Assembly: GCA_030683155.1 (NCBI GenBank)
Contig: JAUXMV010000079.1
Coordinates: 1-64,000 of the forward strand
Origin: Bacteroidales bacterium
GTDB taxonomy: Bacteria > Bacteroidota > Bacteroidia > Bacteroidales > F082
Length of the DNA stretch: 64,000 nucleotides
Direction of reading: 5' to 3'
Shown: positions 9,159 to 19,053 of the stretch, piece by piece
Numbering within the stretch: the first letter of the stretch is position 1
How the letters are laid out: each line of letters begins with the position of its first letter
Program-made: the position numbers and the translations under genes
The notes under the pieces: generated by a model
Database searches by the model: none
The model's input: the letters and a program-made list of their open reading frames with translations, nothing else
Told to the model about the DNA's origin: nothing

Positions 9159-10145
9159 ATGAAAAACAGAAATGTTATAATTACAGGAGCAAATTCAGGA
9201 ATTGGCAAATCTGCCGCCCAGATTTTCGCTTATGCAGGCTACACTGTTGTTATAGCATGCCGCAACCTTGAGAAAGGTGAAAAGGCTTTGCAGGAGATTG
9301 TAGCTGCCTCCAATAACAAAGCGGTGCACCTGATGCAGGTGGATATGTCGTCATTAGCATCAATCAGCCAGTTTTGCGCAGCTTATAAAGAGCAATTTGA
9401 CAAACTTGATATACTGATTAACAATGCCGGATATTTCAACCACGGCGAAGGGCGTCGGTTGAGTGCTGATGGTATTGAAATTACATTTGCTACCAATGTG
9501 GTGGGACCCTTCCTGCTTACTGAACTGTTGAAGAACGAGCTGAAAAAATCAGATGACCCGCGTGTGCTGAATGCTTCGAGTAATATTATTAAACATTATT
9601 TTTCGCCGAAGAAAAACATTGATTTGGATAATATCTCAGGTAATCCCTCTGTTGGCTACAAGCACAGTGTTTATGCAAACTACAGAGATTCAAAAATGGC
9701 CTTTTTGATGCTTAGCTTCAAAATGGCTGAAGAATACAGGGAGTTGGGTATTGCAGTGAATTCATTGCAAATCAATGGGGCTCGAATGTCAAACGAAACC
9801 TTGCGGAAATTTGCTCCCCACTGGCGTATAATTGCCCGCATACAAAACCTGTTTTTTCCTCCAACCGAATTTGTGGGCAACAACTATTTTGAGTTGTGCA
9901 CTTCAGATGATTTCGCAAATAAAACAGGGAAACAATTCAACCATAAGTTGAAATCCATGAGGAAAGGCCCTGAAAATCCAAAACCCAATCATATTTGGGG
10001 CTCACAAGTTTACCCTGTTTATGCCACTAATAAATCGGTTCAGGAAAGAATCTGGAATCTTTGTTTTGATTTAACCAAAAAACACTTGAATTCAGATACT
10101 TATAGCGAAGATGTTCAATCACATGAGCTGGTTGCTTTTGCCTGA
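9159..10145 (+). CDS. Short-chain dehydrogenase/reductase (retinol-dehydrogenase-like)
   Basis: 328 residues. Rossmann NAD(P)-binding TGANSGIG at 9-16, NNAG at 88-91, catalytic Ser near 140, and Tyr175/Lys179 in NYRDSKM. Arg36 after the second strand (VIACRN) suggests NADPH preference (inference). The C-terminal extension of about 80 residues is longer than in minimal SDRs. It sits between the adaptor and the first permease of the efflux cluster with short gaps on both sides, so it is likely co-transcribed. The substrate is unknown; it may modify or detoxify a lipophilic compound handled by the pump. Confidence 0.85.
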   Translation: MKNRNVIITGANSGIGKSAAQIFAYAGYTVVIACRNLEKGEKALQEIVAASNNKAVHLMQVDMSSLASISQFCAAYKEQFDKLDILINNAGYFNHGEGRRLSADGIEITFATNVVGPFLLTELLKNELKKSDDPRVLNASSNIIKHYFSPKKNIDLDNISGNPSVGYKHSVYANYRDSKMAFLMLSFKMAEEYRELGIAVNSLQINGARMSNETLRKFAPHWRIIARIQNLFFPPTEFVGNNYFELCTSDDFANKTGKQFNHKLKSMRKGPENPKPNHIWGSQVYPVYATNKSVQERIWNLCFDLTKKHLNSDTYSEDVQSHELVAFA

Positions 10146-10172
10146 AAAAACTTAGTTTAACAATATAACTGA

Positions 10173-12512
10173 ATGATCAGAAACATTTTAATCACCGGCT
10201 ACCGTTATCTCCTCCGTCATCCGCTTTATGCGTTTATCAATCTGGCAGGACTCAGTATCGCGATGACTTCAGTGATTCTGATTATGCTTTATGTGCTGCA
10301 CGAAAGCAATTACGACAAGCAGCACAAAGACGGAGAAGCTGTTGTGCGTCTGGTTCAGGGCAAGTGGGGATTGCATTCGCCTTCGCTCAAATACGACCTC
10401 AACGATCTGTCATCTATACAACACTCAGCAAGGGTTGACATTATGTACGGAAAACGTATGTCGGTGCGCTACAATGAGAAGCTCATCAGTATGAAGGATA
10501 TAATATTCACCGATCCGGAAATTTTCAGCATTTTGCAATATGAATTCGTTGCGGGAAATGAAGCAGATGCGTTGACTAATCCCTTTTCGATGGTGCTGAC
10601 AGAATCGATGTCGGCAACTATTTTTGGAGACAAAGACCCTATTGGCAAGGTAATAAGGGTGAACAACAAACACCTTTTCACTATTACAGCAGTGATTAAA
10701 GATATTAGTCATTCTCATTTATCCTTTAACGGCATGGCCATTTTTGAAGATATTCCGGCCATGACCAATCAGGAGGATTTTCTGAAAAGGGTTGGTCATT
10801 GGAATTTCAATTATTACCTCCGTCTGGCGGAAGGCACTTCGCATCAGCAGGCCATTACCGACATCAACACTCATTTAACCGGTAAGCAAAGCTGGGTTGA
10901 AAGTGGCGAGCCTGATTTTAGACTTCAACAGATTGATGAAGTATACTTTGACCAAAGCATAGACTACGAAATGGGCATTGCGCATGGAAACCGTACCATG
11001 GTACATGTGTTTTTGGTGGTTGCATTTATAATTATGTTGTTGGCTTTGATCAACTTTATCAATATCACAACGGCCACTGCCACCAACCGGGCCAAAGAAA
11101 CAGGGGTAAGGAAAGTGATTGGCAGCAGCAAACCCGCCCTTGTAGCACAATATATCAGCGAAGCCATATTAATCAGCCTGGCAGCAATGTTTATTGCCCT
11201 TATAATTGTTGAACTAACATTGCCGACGCTTAGGGCATTGCTTCAGAAAGACCTGATAATAGATTTTCTTAACCCATCCTCACTTTTGCTCCTTATCGGA
11301 GGCGCCAGTTTATTGGGACTAATGGCAGGTCTTTTTCCGGCCTATTTATTGTCAGCTTTCAAACCAGTTGATGTACTGAAAGGCTTCAACGATCGCTCAA
11401 GCGGAAAAGCTAATTTCAGGAGCATACTTACCGTATTGCAGTTTGTGATTTCCATAACCTTAATCAGCACTACCATTATTGTTTATCAGCAAGTTGATTT
11501 CATGAACAGCAAATCTCTTGGAATCAATATTGAAAACATGGCATATGCCCGGATAAGCCCGGATATAAGTAATTCAAAAACAGCATTCAAGGAAAAGCTG
11601 ATGCAACATCCCGGGATAACAGCAGTGGCCTATACCAATGCTATTCCCGGAACGATTACATGGCAAGAGTCCATTAAAGTTGATGGTGAATCCAGACAAT
11701 ATACCTTTTTGCCGACAACACCAGAATTTTTACAAATGATTGAGCTGCCAGTCTCTGAAGGAAGGCACTTTTCTACCTCAACTGCAGATGAAGCAGGGTC
11801 GATAATAATCAATCGTGCTGCTGCTGCCTATTTTGGCTGGGAAGAGCCACTGGGGCACACCGAACAGACAACTTACAGGGGAGCATTAAAGGTTGTTGGT
11901 ATTACAGAAGATTTTCATTTTAATGATGTAAGCCAGGCAGTTGGCCCCCTAATGATTTCACTCAGCGATGAGTCTTCATTCATATTATGTTTTAAAATAG
12001 ATCCAAATATCAGACAGGAAGCGTTGGCATATTTTGAAGAAACCTGGGTTTCATTCAGTCCCGAATTTCCAGTTGAGTATAGATTTGTTGAGGAAGCATT
12101 TACCAGCTACTATCAGGAGCAGGGAGTTCAGATGCGGGTGTTCGTCCTGTTTTCAATCCTCTCCATCTTTATTGCAGCCCTGGGCCTTTATGGAATGGCT
12201 GCTTATATGGCCAATCGTAAAAGACGCGAAGTGTGCATCCGCAAAATTCACGGCGCAGGTTTGGAATCTATCTATTTAATGATGTCGTTAAATATGTTGA
12301 AACTTGTTGCCATAGCATTTATAATAGCTTGTCCTGTAGCCTGGTACATTGTTAATCATTGGTTGCAAGGATTTCCTTATCAAATTGCCATAGAATGGTG
12401 GGTGTTTGGCATTGCAGGCTTGATAAGTTTAATTATTTCCCAGTTCACCATCACCGATCAGGTATTTCGCGTGGCGCGGACAAATCCTGCCGAAGCATTA
12501 AGATATGAATAG
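10173..12512 (+). CDS. MacB/FtsX-type ABC permease, paralogue 1
   Basis: 779 residues, no ATPase domain. TM1 lies at about 19-40, followed by a large MacB-PCD periplasmic domain (about 45-270). Four helices follow, then a second periplasmic domain and three C-terminal helices, so it has two FtsX modules and about eight helices in all. The end reads ARTNPAEALRYE, a C-terminal signature shared by all five permeases here. Such proteins use the energy of a LolD/MacB-like ATPase for mechanotransmission, exporting substrates from the periplasm or outer leaflet rather than the cytosol. The ATPase gene follows 39 nt downstream. Confidence 0.9.
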   Translation: MIRNILITGYRYLLRHPLYAFINLAGLSIAMTSVILIMLYVLHESNYDKQHKDGEAVVRLVQGKWGLHSPSLKYDLNDLSSIQHSARVDIMYGKRMSVRYNEKLISMKDIIFTDPEIFSILQYEFVAGNEADALTNPFSMVLTESMSATIFGDKDPIGKVIRVNNKHLFTITAVIKDISHSHLSFNGMAIFEDIPAMTNQEDFLKRVGHWNFNYYLRLAEGTSHQQAITDINTHLTGKQSWVESGEPDFRLQQIDEVYFDQSIDYEMGIAHGNRTMVHVFLVVAFIIMLLALINFINITTATATNRAKETGVRKVIGSSKPALVAQYISEAILISLAAMFIALIIVELTLPTLRALLQKDLIIDFLNPSSLLLLIGGASLLGLMAGLFPAYLLSAFKPVDVLKGFNDRSSGKANFRSILTVLQFVISITLISTTIIVYQQVDFMNSKSLGINIENMAYARISPDISNSKTAFKEKLMQHPGITAVAYTNAIPGTITWQESIKVDGESRQYTFLPTTPEFLQMIELPVSEGRHFSTSTADEAGSIIINRAAAAYFGWEEPLGHTEQTTYRGALKVVGITEDFHFNDVSQAVGPLMISLSDESSFILCFKIDPNIRQEALAYFEETWVSFSPEFPVEYRFVEEAFTSYYQEQGVQMRVFVLFSILSIFIAALGLYGMAAYMANRKRREVCIRKIHGAGLESIYLMMSLNMLKLVAIAFIIACPVAWYIVNHWLQGFPYQIAIEWWVFGIAGLISLIISQFTITDQVFRVARTNPAEALRYE

Positions 12513-12551
12513 TCAAAACACATTTATAAAAACCCTTTAAAAATTTATAAA

Positions 12552-13238
12552 ATGATTAAATCAGAAAAACTATCGAAGATATTCCGCACTGACGAAGTGG
12601 AAACAACAGCTTTAAATGAGGTTTCATTTGAAATCCAAAGAGGCGAGTTTGTTGCTATTATGGGGCCTTCAGGCTGTGGAAAATCAACCTTGCTCAACAT
12701 CCTTGGCTTGCTCGACAATCCAAGCAGTGGAAGCTACTTTTTCCTTGGAAAAGATGTGTCAAAAAGCACCGAAAGGCAGCGGGCAAGTATGCGTAAACAC
12801 AACATAGGTTTTGTGTTTCAAAACTTCAATCTTATCGATGAGCTCACTGTTTTTGAGAATGTTGAACTGCCACTGATCTATCTTGGCATGCCTTCAAAAG
12901 AACGCCGGGTAAGAGTAGAAGAAGTGCTTAATCAGATGCAAATAGGCCATCGCGCAAAACATTTTCCTTTGCAGCTTTCGGGCGGACAACAGCAACGCGT
13001 GGCTGTCGCCAGGGCTGTGATTGCAAAGCCTGCACTTATTCTGGCTGATGAGCCCACAGGTAATCTTGACTCGGCGCATGGAGAAGAAGTAATGAATCTG
13101 CTTAACGATTTAAACGTAAATGGAACTACCATCATCATGGTAACGCACTCCCAGCGTGATGCCGAATATAGTCAGCGTGTCATCCGACTGTTCGACGGTC
13201 AGATTATCAATGAAAACATAAAAAAGAGCATCGTTTAA
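12552..13238 (+). CDS. ABC ATPase, LolD/MacB type
   Basis: 228 residues, cytosolic. Walker [10 protein letters not shown] at 38-46, Q-loop in FVFQNFNL near 90, signature LSGGQQQR at 142-149, Walker B ALILADEP at 161-168 and the switch His in MVTHSQ. The close match to the LolD/MacB/FtsE subfamily fits the FtsX-type permeases around it. It is the only ATPase in a cluster with five permease genes, so it probably serves all of them, as homodimers or permuted heterodimers. Confidence 0.97.
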   Translation: MIKSEKLSKIFRTDEVETTALNEVSFEIQRGEFVAIMGPSGCGKSTLLNILGLLDNPSSGSYFFLGKDVSKSTERQRASMRKHNIGFVFQNFNLIDELTVFENVELPLIYLGMPSKERRVRVEEVLNQMQIGHRAKHFPLQLSGGQQQRVAVARAVIAKPALILADEPTGNLDSAHGEEVMNLLNDLNVNGTTIIMVTHSQRDAEYSQRVIRLFDGQIINENIKKSIV

Positions 13239-13351
13239 TCCTAATTATCTGGTTGAAGATCAAATCATTCTCCAGATTTACGATGCTTCTGATTTGTCCG
13301 ATTCAAGAACCGAATTTTGGTTTGCCATTTTAAAACAAAAACGAGTTACAT

Positions 13352-15748
13352 ATGATACGCAATTATTTAAAAATAGCACTGCGAAGACTAATAAGGCAGT
13401 TTTCCTATACAGCAATCAATGTTATTGGATTAAGTGCAGGTATTGCTTCTTTCTTACTCATAATGATGTATGTACAGTATCATTTCAGTTTCGACAAGCA
13501 TATACCAGACATTGGAAGATGGCACCGTGTTGTGCAGATTCAGATGGCTCAGGGTGTTGGCGAGCAGCATGTAGCCGTAAATATGGGGCCATTATCGGAA
13601 ACACTGAAGGAAGAACTTCCGGAAGTAGTTGATGCAGTACGCGTTATGGATTGGGGAGCTCGTCAGGTGCGTGTAGGAGATTCGTTTTATAGTCAGGAAA
13701 ATGTAGTATGGACAGACCCTTCAGCATTTCGTTTTTTTGGAATCAAATTGCTTGAGGGCAACATTGAAAATGCTTTGAAAGAACCAAAATCAGTCGTGCT
13801 TTCTGAAACTGTTGCAAAAAAATATTTTGGTGATGTTGAAAAGGCTCTGGGTCAAAATCTTGATTTCAACAATGAAACCGGATATGTTGTAACCGGAATT
13901 ATGGAAGACCAACCTCAAAATGCACATCTGCTGCTTGATATGCTGGTTTCTTACGAATCTGCACTTAATACATATCCGTGGCTTAGAGATTGGGGTTCAA
14001 ACTCAATGCCGGTATATATAAAACTAAGTGATGGCGCTAACTTTGAAGATGTAACTGTAAAACTAAATGAAGGCTTAAGCCGGTATTACACTTCAAATGC
14101 CTTCTCACAACCCCCGAGAATGTATCTTCAGCCGGTTTCAGATATTCATTTGCGTTCAGGACATATTAAATTTCAAATTAACCACAAACAAGGCGACTAC
14201 AGGCTGGTTCTTGTGTTTATCGTGATTGCCATTCTGATTATTGTGATTGCATGTATCAATTTCATCAATCTTGCCATTGCACGCTCTGTGAAAAGAGCAA
14301 AAGAAGTTGGTGTCAGAAAAGTGCTGGGAGCCAACAGGGTCAATTTGATTTACCAATTCCTTGGAGAATCGGTCATCATAACCTTTCTGTCAATTATTTT
14401 GGCCCTGATATTGGTTGAGGTTAGTTTACCTGAATTCAACCGCCTTCTTGATACGGAATTGAGTATTCAGTTTGCTTCCAACCTGTTATTTAATGGAGGT
14501 TTATTTCTTGTCTGGGTCATAATAAGCATTATGTCAGGCATTTATCCTGCATTCTTTATGAGTCGCTATCAAGCTGTTGACGTGTTGAAAGGTTCACGTG
14601 GCCAGGCTTCGGGTGTTGGTGGATGGCTGAGCAGAGCGCTTGTAGTATTTCAGTTTTCGGTGGCCATCGTGCTGATTTTTGTCGTGGTTGTAACAAACAG
14701 ACAGATCAACTATGTATTAAAAAAAGATCTTGGCTACAATTATACCCAAGTTCTGGGTGTTTTTCTTCAGGAAGGTAACCAAGGGCAGAAAGCTGCACTT
14801 TTGAAGCCAGTTTTACAGCAAATTGCAGGTATACAATCTGTTGCAGCTGCATCTTTTATAAACGGTGTTGCTGGCAATCAATCAACGATTGTCCTTGACG
14901 ACACTACCAATACCCGCTTGATGGTGCGCTTTGGTTATGTGGATGAAGATTTCTTCCCTTTGATGGAAATTCCTTTTGTTTCGGGTCGTAATTTCAGCAG
15001 GGATTTTCCAAACGATGAAAAACAGTCAGTGATACTCAATCAGGCTGCAGTGAATTATCTTGGCTGGGAAGAACCAATCGGAATGAGATTCAGGCCTTTT
15101 GGAATGGACACGATCAACAAACGCACTGTAGTTGGGGTCATCAGCGATTATCATTATTATTCCGTGCATCATAAGATTGAACCGGCAGCCTGGATTATCA
15201 ATCCTCATGGATATTTCACTGTTTGTGTTCGTTACAGTGCCGACGATTCCAAAACTGTGGTTCCCCTTATTGAGGAAGAATGGAACAAACTTTTTCCAAA
15301 TACACCATTTGAATCAGTGAATGCAGCAGCAAGGCTGGAACGTCAATACAAAAATGACAAAAACAGCATGAAACTTTTTACCCTGTTCACCCTACTTTCA
15401 TTGTTGATTTCTGCCCTTGGATTATATGGGCTCACCTCTTTGCGTGTGGAGCAAAGGACAAGGGAAATAGGAATAAGAAAAGTTTTGGGTGGTTCATCAA
15501 CACAAATGATGAAGATGATCATGAAAGAATTTTTGGTTCTTGTTGCCATTTCCGGTTTGATTGCTTTGCCTATGGGTTTCTATTTTTCGCAACAGATTCT
15601 TTCGCGATTTGCCTATGCGATAAATATTTCTGTTTGGGACGGTGTTTTGGCAATGTTTTCAGCTACATTGATTGCTATGCTTACTATTTTGTTTCATGCC
15701 CTGCGCGCAGCCAACGCCAATCCGGTGGAAGCGCTGAAATATGAGTAG
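13352..15748 (+). CDS. MacB/FtsX-type ABC permease, paralogue 2
   Basis: 798 residues, same two-module plan as paralogue 1: TM1 near 19-42, MacB-like periplasmic domain, four central helices (for example FIVIAILIIVIACINFINLA), a second periplasmic domain and three terminal helices, ending ANANPVEALKYE. The cytosolic coupling motif RAKEVGVRKVLGA after TM2 and REIGIRKVLGG after TM6 are the typical FtsX loops that contact the ATPase. The ATG at 13352 matches the starts of the paralogues (MIRNY). It follows the ATPase by 114 bp. Confidence 0.9.
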   Translation: MIRNYLKIALRRLIRQFSYTAINVIGLSAGIASFLLIMMYVQYHFSFDKHIPDIGRWHRVVQIQMAQGVGEQHVAVNMGPLSETLKEELPEVVDAVRVMDWGARQVRVGDSFYSQENVVWTDPSAFRFFGIKLLEGNIENALKEPKSVVLSETVAKKYFGDVEKALGQNLDFNNETGYVVTGIMEDQPQNAHLLLDMLVSYESALNTYPWLRDWGSNSMPVYIKLSDGANFEDVTVKLNEGLSRYYTSNAFSQPPRMYLQPVSDIHLRSGHIKFQINHKQGDYRLVLVFIVIAILIIVIACINFINLAIARSVKRAKEVGVRKVLGANRVNLIYQFLGESVIITFLSIILALILVEVSLPEFNRLLDTELSIQFASNLLFNGGLFLVWVIISIMSGIYPAFFMSRYQAVDVLKGSRGQASGVGGWLSRALVVFQFSVAIVLIFVVVVTNRQINYVLKKDLGYNYTQVLGVFLQEGNQGQKAALLKPVLQQIAGIQSVAAASFINGVAGNQSTIVLDDTTNTRLMVRFGYVDEDFFPLMEIPFVSGRNFSRDFPNDEKQSVILNQAAVNYLGWEEPIGMRFRPFGMDTINKRTVVGVISDYHYYSVHHKIEPAAWIINPHGYFTVCVRYSADDSKTVVPLIEEEWNKLFPNTPFESVNAAARLERQYKNDKNSMKLFTLFTLLSLLISALGLYGLTSLRVEQRTREIGIRKVLGGSSTQMMKMIMKEFLVLVAISGLIALPMGFYFSQQILSRFAYAINISVWDGVLAMFSATLIAMLTILFHALRAANANPVEALKYE

Positions 15749-15782
15749 AGGCTGTAAGTGAGTGTTTTTAAGAATAAAATTG

Positions 15783-18203
15783 ATGCTAAGAAATTATATT
15801 TTAACTACTTACCGGAATATACTGAGACGACCGGGCTTCAGTCTGATAAATATTTCAGGACTGGCAATTGGTTTGGCAGCCTGCTTGATTATCATGCTTT
15901 ATGTATTCGATGAACTCAGCTATGACCGTTTTCATGAAAAGGCCGACCGGATTTACCGCGTGACTGTTCATGGTAAGTTTGGCGCTAATGAATTTCACAG
16001 CACCTACACTCCCTTGCCTTTTGCCGCAGCCCTAAAACAGGAATTTCCTGAAGTAGAGTATGTAACGCGCTTATTGTCAGGCAATCAGCATTCAGTTCGT
16101 GCAGGAGAGAATACCTTTATTGAAGACCGTTTTTTATATGCTGATTCCAGCTTTTTTGAAGTTTTCAGCTTTAAACTTATTGAAGGTAATCAGGAAAAAG
16201 CACTTGTCGAGCCTAAAAGTATTGTACTTACCAAATCAACAGCAAAACGATATTTTGGGGATGAAGACCCAATGGGGAAAGCCATCATCGAAAACAATAT
16301 TCACCACTACACCGTTACAGGTATTGTTGAAGATGCTCCTTCGAACTCCCATTTTAAGTTCAATGCCATTGCGTCATTTAATTCACTGGCATGGCACGCC
16401 AACACAAGTTGGTTCAATCAAAGCGCCCACACCTATCTGGTGCTTGCTCCCAAGACAAATGCTGATGAAACGGAACAAAAACTTGATTCACTCCTTTACC
16501 GGAATATCAGAGAACAAATGAAGGAGTTTCTGGGAATAAGTCTTGAGGAGTTTGTTGGATCAGGACAAACCTATGGTTATAAACTACAACCACTTACAAA
16601 AATTCATCTGCACTCACAGCTTGATGGCGAGCTGGAAGCCAACGGAAACATAACCTATGTGATGCTTTTTTCGATCATTGCTGTTTTCATCTTGTTGATT
16701 GCATGCATCAATTATATGAATCTATCAACTGCACAATCAACTTCAAGGGCTAAGGAAGTAGGTATTCGCAAAGTTTTAGGTTCAAGCCGCGGAGATTTGA
16801 TCAGACAGTTTCTTGGAGAATCGATACTATTCAGCCTTATTGCGATGATAATAGCTGTCTTTCTTATTGAACTAAGTCTTCCCTTTTTCAATCAAATCTC
16901 AAACAAGCATTTATCATTGAATTTTGAATCAGCAACTTTTTTACTGACCATTATTCCACTTTTTGTCATAATAACAGGCTTGATAGCAGGTAGTTATCCT
17001 GCATTTTACCTTTCAGCCTATCAACCCCTTCAGGTTATCAAAGGACATTTATTTAAAGGCGTTACCAAAAGTCAGTTACGAAGCTTGCTTGTTTTGTTGC
17101 AGTATAGCATTTCAATTATTTTACTCGTTTCAACCTTTATAGTTTATTTGCAATTAGCTTTCATTCAGGACAAAAACATGGGTTACGACAAGGAAAATCT
17201 GATCGTCATAAAACGCGTGCATGGACTGGGTAAAGATCTTCAGGTTTTTAAGCAGAAAATACTTCAGCATCCAAGTGTAATTAAGGCCTCCTATTCACGC
17301 GATTTGCCCGGAGACGATTTTAGCTCAAACAGCATCGGTGTTTCAGGGAAACCTTTGGAAGATGTAAATCTTATGATGATAATGTATGCCGACTATGACC
17401 TGATTGAAACACTGGGAATGGAAATGGCTGAGGGGAGATGGTTTGGGAAGGAATATGGCACCGATTCGATGGCTGTAATTTTAAACGTAGCAGCAGCCCG
17501 CACGGTTGGTATTACTGATTTCAGGCAGGAAAAAATTATCAGACATGCCACACCGCCAAACGAACATTTTATCAGCCCTATCATTGGCATCGTTAAGGAT
17601 TTTCATTTTGAATCGCTTCACAGAGGCATCAGGCCAATGGCGATTTATCTCAGAAATGATGGATGGTTTAACAGAATGGCTGTAAAAGTAAAGGGAACAA
17701 ATTTTGAGGAATCTGTCAGTTTTCTGGAAAGGTCATGGAACGAAATGGATACCGGACAGCCATTTGAATACACAACACTCGATGCCAACATGGAGGTTTT
17801 TTATGAAAATGAACGCAAAACACGTGAGCTCTATACGATTTTCAGCTTGCTGGCATTATTCGTTGCTTCTTTGGGACTATTCGGTTTGGCAGCCTACACC
17901 ACCGAAAGCAGAACAAAAGAAATCAGTATAAGAAAAGTTTTGGGTGCCGGCGAAACAAACATTGTATTTATGCTTTCGCGTGAATTTGCAAAATGGGTGT
18001 TGCTGGCTAACATTATTGCCTGGCCTGTGGCCTGGGTGCTTATGGACAGTTGGCTCAATAATTTCGCCTATCGCATAAATATGCCATGGAAAGTGTTCGT
18101 GGCTGCCGTAGCACTAACATTTTTTATTGCTTTGCTGACTGTTTTCTATCAGTCGCTCAAAGCGGCAAGAACAAATCCATCAGAGGCACTAAAGTATGAG
18201 TAA
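15783..18203 (+). CDS. MacB/FtsX-type ABC permease, paralogue 3
   Basis: A GTG at 15762 gives a longer frame, but the ATG at 15783 yields MLRNYILTTYRN, matching the paralogue starts, so it is preferred; 806 residues. It has TM1 at about 18-40, periplasmic MacB-like domains, coupling loops RAKEVGIRKVLGS and KEISIRKVLGAG, about eight helices in total, and the shared C-terminus ARTNPSEALKYE. The start lies 34 bp after the previous stop. Subfamily, substrate and pairing with the other permeases cannot be told from sequence. Confidence 0.9.
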   Translation: MLRNYILTTYRNILRRPGFSLINISGLAIGLAACLIIMLYVFDELSYDRFHEKADRIYRVTVHGKFGANEFHSTYTPLPFAAALKQEFPEVEYVTRLLSGNQHSVRAGENTFIEDRFLYADSSFFEVFSFKLIEGNQEKALVEPKSIVLTKSTAKRYFGDEDPMGKAIIENNIHHYTVTGIVEDAPSNSHFKFNAIASFNSLAWHANTSWFNQSAHTYLVLAPKTNADETEQKLDSLLYRNIREQMKEFLGISLEEFVGSGQTYGYKLQPLTKIHLHSQLDGELEANGNITYVMLFSIIAVFILLIACINYMNLSTAQSTSRAKEVGIRKVLGSSRGDLIRQFLGESILFSLIAMIIAVFLIELSLPFFNQISNKHLSLNFESATFLLTIIPLFVIITGLIAGSYPAFYLSAYQPLQVIKGHLFKGVTKSQLRSLLVLLQYSISIILLVSTFIVYLQLAFIQDKNMGYDKENLIVIKRVHGLGKDLQVFKQKILQHPSVIKASYSRDLPGDDFSSNSIGVSGKPLEDVNLMMIMYADYDLIETLGMEMAEGRWFGKEYGTDSMAVILNVAAARTVGITDFRQEKIIRHATPPNEHFISPIIGIVKDFHFESLHRGIRPMAIYLRNDGWFNRMAVKVKGTNFEESVSFLERSWNEMDTGQPFEYTTLDANMEVFYENERKTRELYTIFSLLALFVASLGLFGLAAYTTESRTKEISIRKVLGAGETNIVFMLSREFAKWVLLANIIAWPVAWVLMDSWLNNFAYRINMPWKVFVAAVALTFFIALLTVFYQSLKAARTNPSEALKYE

Positions 18204-18264
18204 AGAGTAGAAAACAGTCGTTGAAGACAAAACAGGACAGAGTATATAATTAAAAATAAATGCC

Positions 18265-18525
18265 ATGAAAGAAGTAGTAATTTTAATTCCGGATTTTGAT
18301 CAGGATCAAAATATCGAGATTGACGTGCGCATCAACGGAAGGACACAAACGATGCAATACAGGGTTGAACTGCTCGACTGGGAAGGAAATGATGTTCCAC
18401 CAAAGGAGAAAGTGCAGGTGCTTCGACATAAAATCGACAGCTACGACAAAGATTGGGAGCTGGTTGAAATTGGTTCACCCGTAGAAAAAGGCATCACTTT
18501 GATGTTTAGAAAGAAACATGTCTAA
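18265..18525 (+). CDS. Small hypothetical protein within the efflux cluster
   Basis: 86 residues, acidic and probably cytosolic: no signal peptide or membrane helix. It looks beta-rich, with the opening VVILIPDFDQDQNIEIDVRI and a closing strand GITLMFRKKH. I do not recognise the family. It lies 61 bp after permease 3, and its stop comes 26 bp before the start of the next small protein, so it is probably co-transcribed with the pump. Reading frame and spacing support a real gene; a function cannot be assigned. Confidence 0.65.
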   Translation: MKEVVILIPDFDQDQNIEIDVRINGRTQTMQYRVELLDWEGNDVPPKEKVQVLRHKIDSYDKDWELVEIGSPVEKGITLMFRKKHV

Positions 18526-18550
18526 CCATTCACATAAAAACCATGAATCC

Positions 18551-18994
18551 ATGAAAAAGTACATTTTGATTGCAGTGTTTTTGATGAATATCCTCATTGT
18601 ATCTGCGCAGGAAACAGAAAAAGACGCCATTCGGGAAGTGATTTTAACTTCCTATGTTGATGGAATTCACAACAGAGGTGGTATAGAAAAAATTGAAAAC
18701 GGCTTCCACCCGGGCTTTGAAATGCTGAGCATTAACAACGGTTTGCTGGTGCGTTTTCCAATTTATTCCTGGCTGGAAAACATAAAGAAAGCAATGGCTT
18801 CTGGGCAGACACCAACGGAAAAAGTTACAGCTGAAATTCCACTTGTGGATGTTGCAGGTGATGCCGCCATTGCCCGAATTGAACTTTACCGTGCCGGAAA
18901 ACATCTTTTCACCGACTACATGAATCTCTACAAATTTGAGGATGGATGGAAAATTGTTGCAAAAACCTATTACCGCATCCCGGAAGAAAAATAA
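18551..18994 (+). CDS. Secreted NTF2-like (putative lumazine-binding) protein
   Basis: The frame is open from an ATG at 18518 that overlaps the previous gene. The ATG at 18551 starts a good signal peptide (MKKYILIAVFLMNILIVSAQE) and is preferred, giving 147 residues. The mature part has the SnoaL/NTF2-like pattern: an N-terminal helix AIREVILTSYVDGI, a central region with HPGFEM, and terminal strands ARIELYRAGK and DGWKIVAKTYYR. Such Bacteroidota proteins are annotated as putative lumazine-binding, usually with no proven ligand. Its place between permease genes suggests a periplasmic accessory to the pump (inference). Confidence 0.75.
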   Translation: MKKYILIAVFLMNILIVSAQETEKDAIREVILTSYVDGIHNRGGIEKIENGFHPGFEMLSINNGLLVRFPIYSWLENIKKAMASGQTPTEKVTAEIPLVDVAGDAAIARIELYRAGKHLFTDYMNLYKFEDGWKIVAKTYYRIPEEK

Positions 18995-19053
18995 CATTTT
19001 TAAAATATTCCTGCATTTGATTAATCCCAGATCATAAATCTTACTCGGGCGCC

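Noticed and set aside
13294-13632. 112-residue frame overlapping the start of permease 2
   Set aside because: It lies in another frame of a clearly coding, paralogue-supported gene and has no family signal.
15762-15782. GTG start for permease 3
   Set aside because: The ATG at 15783 gives an N-terminus matching the other four permeases.
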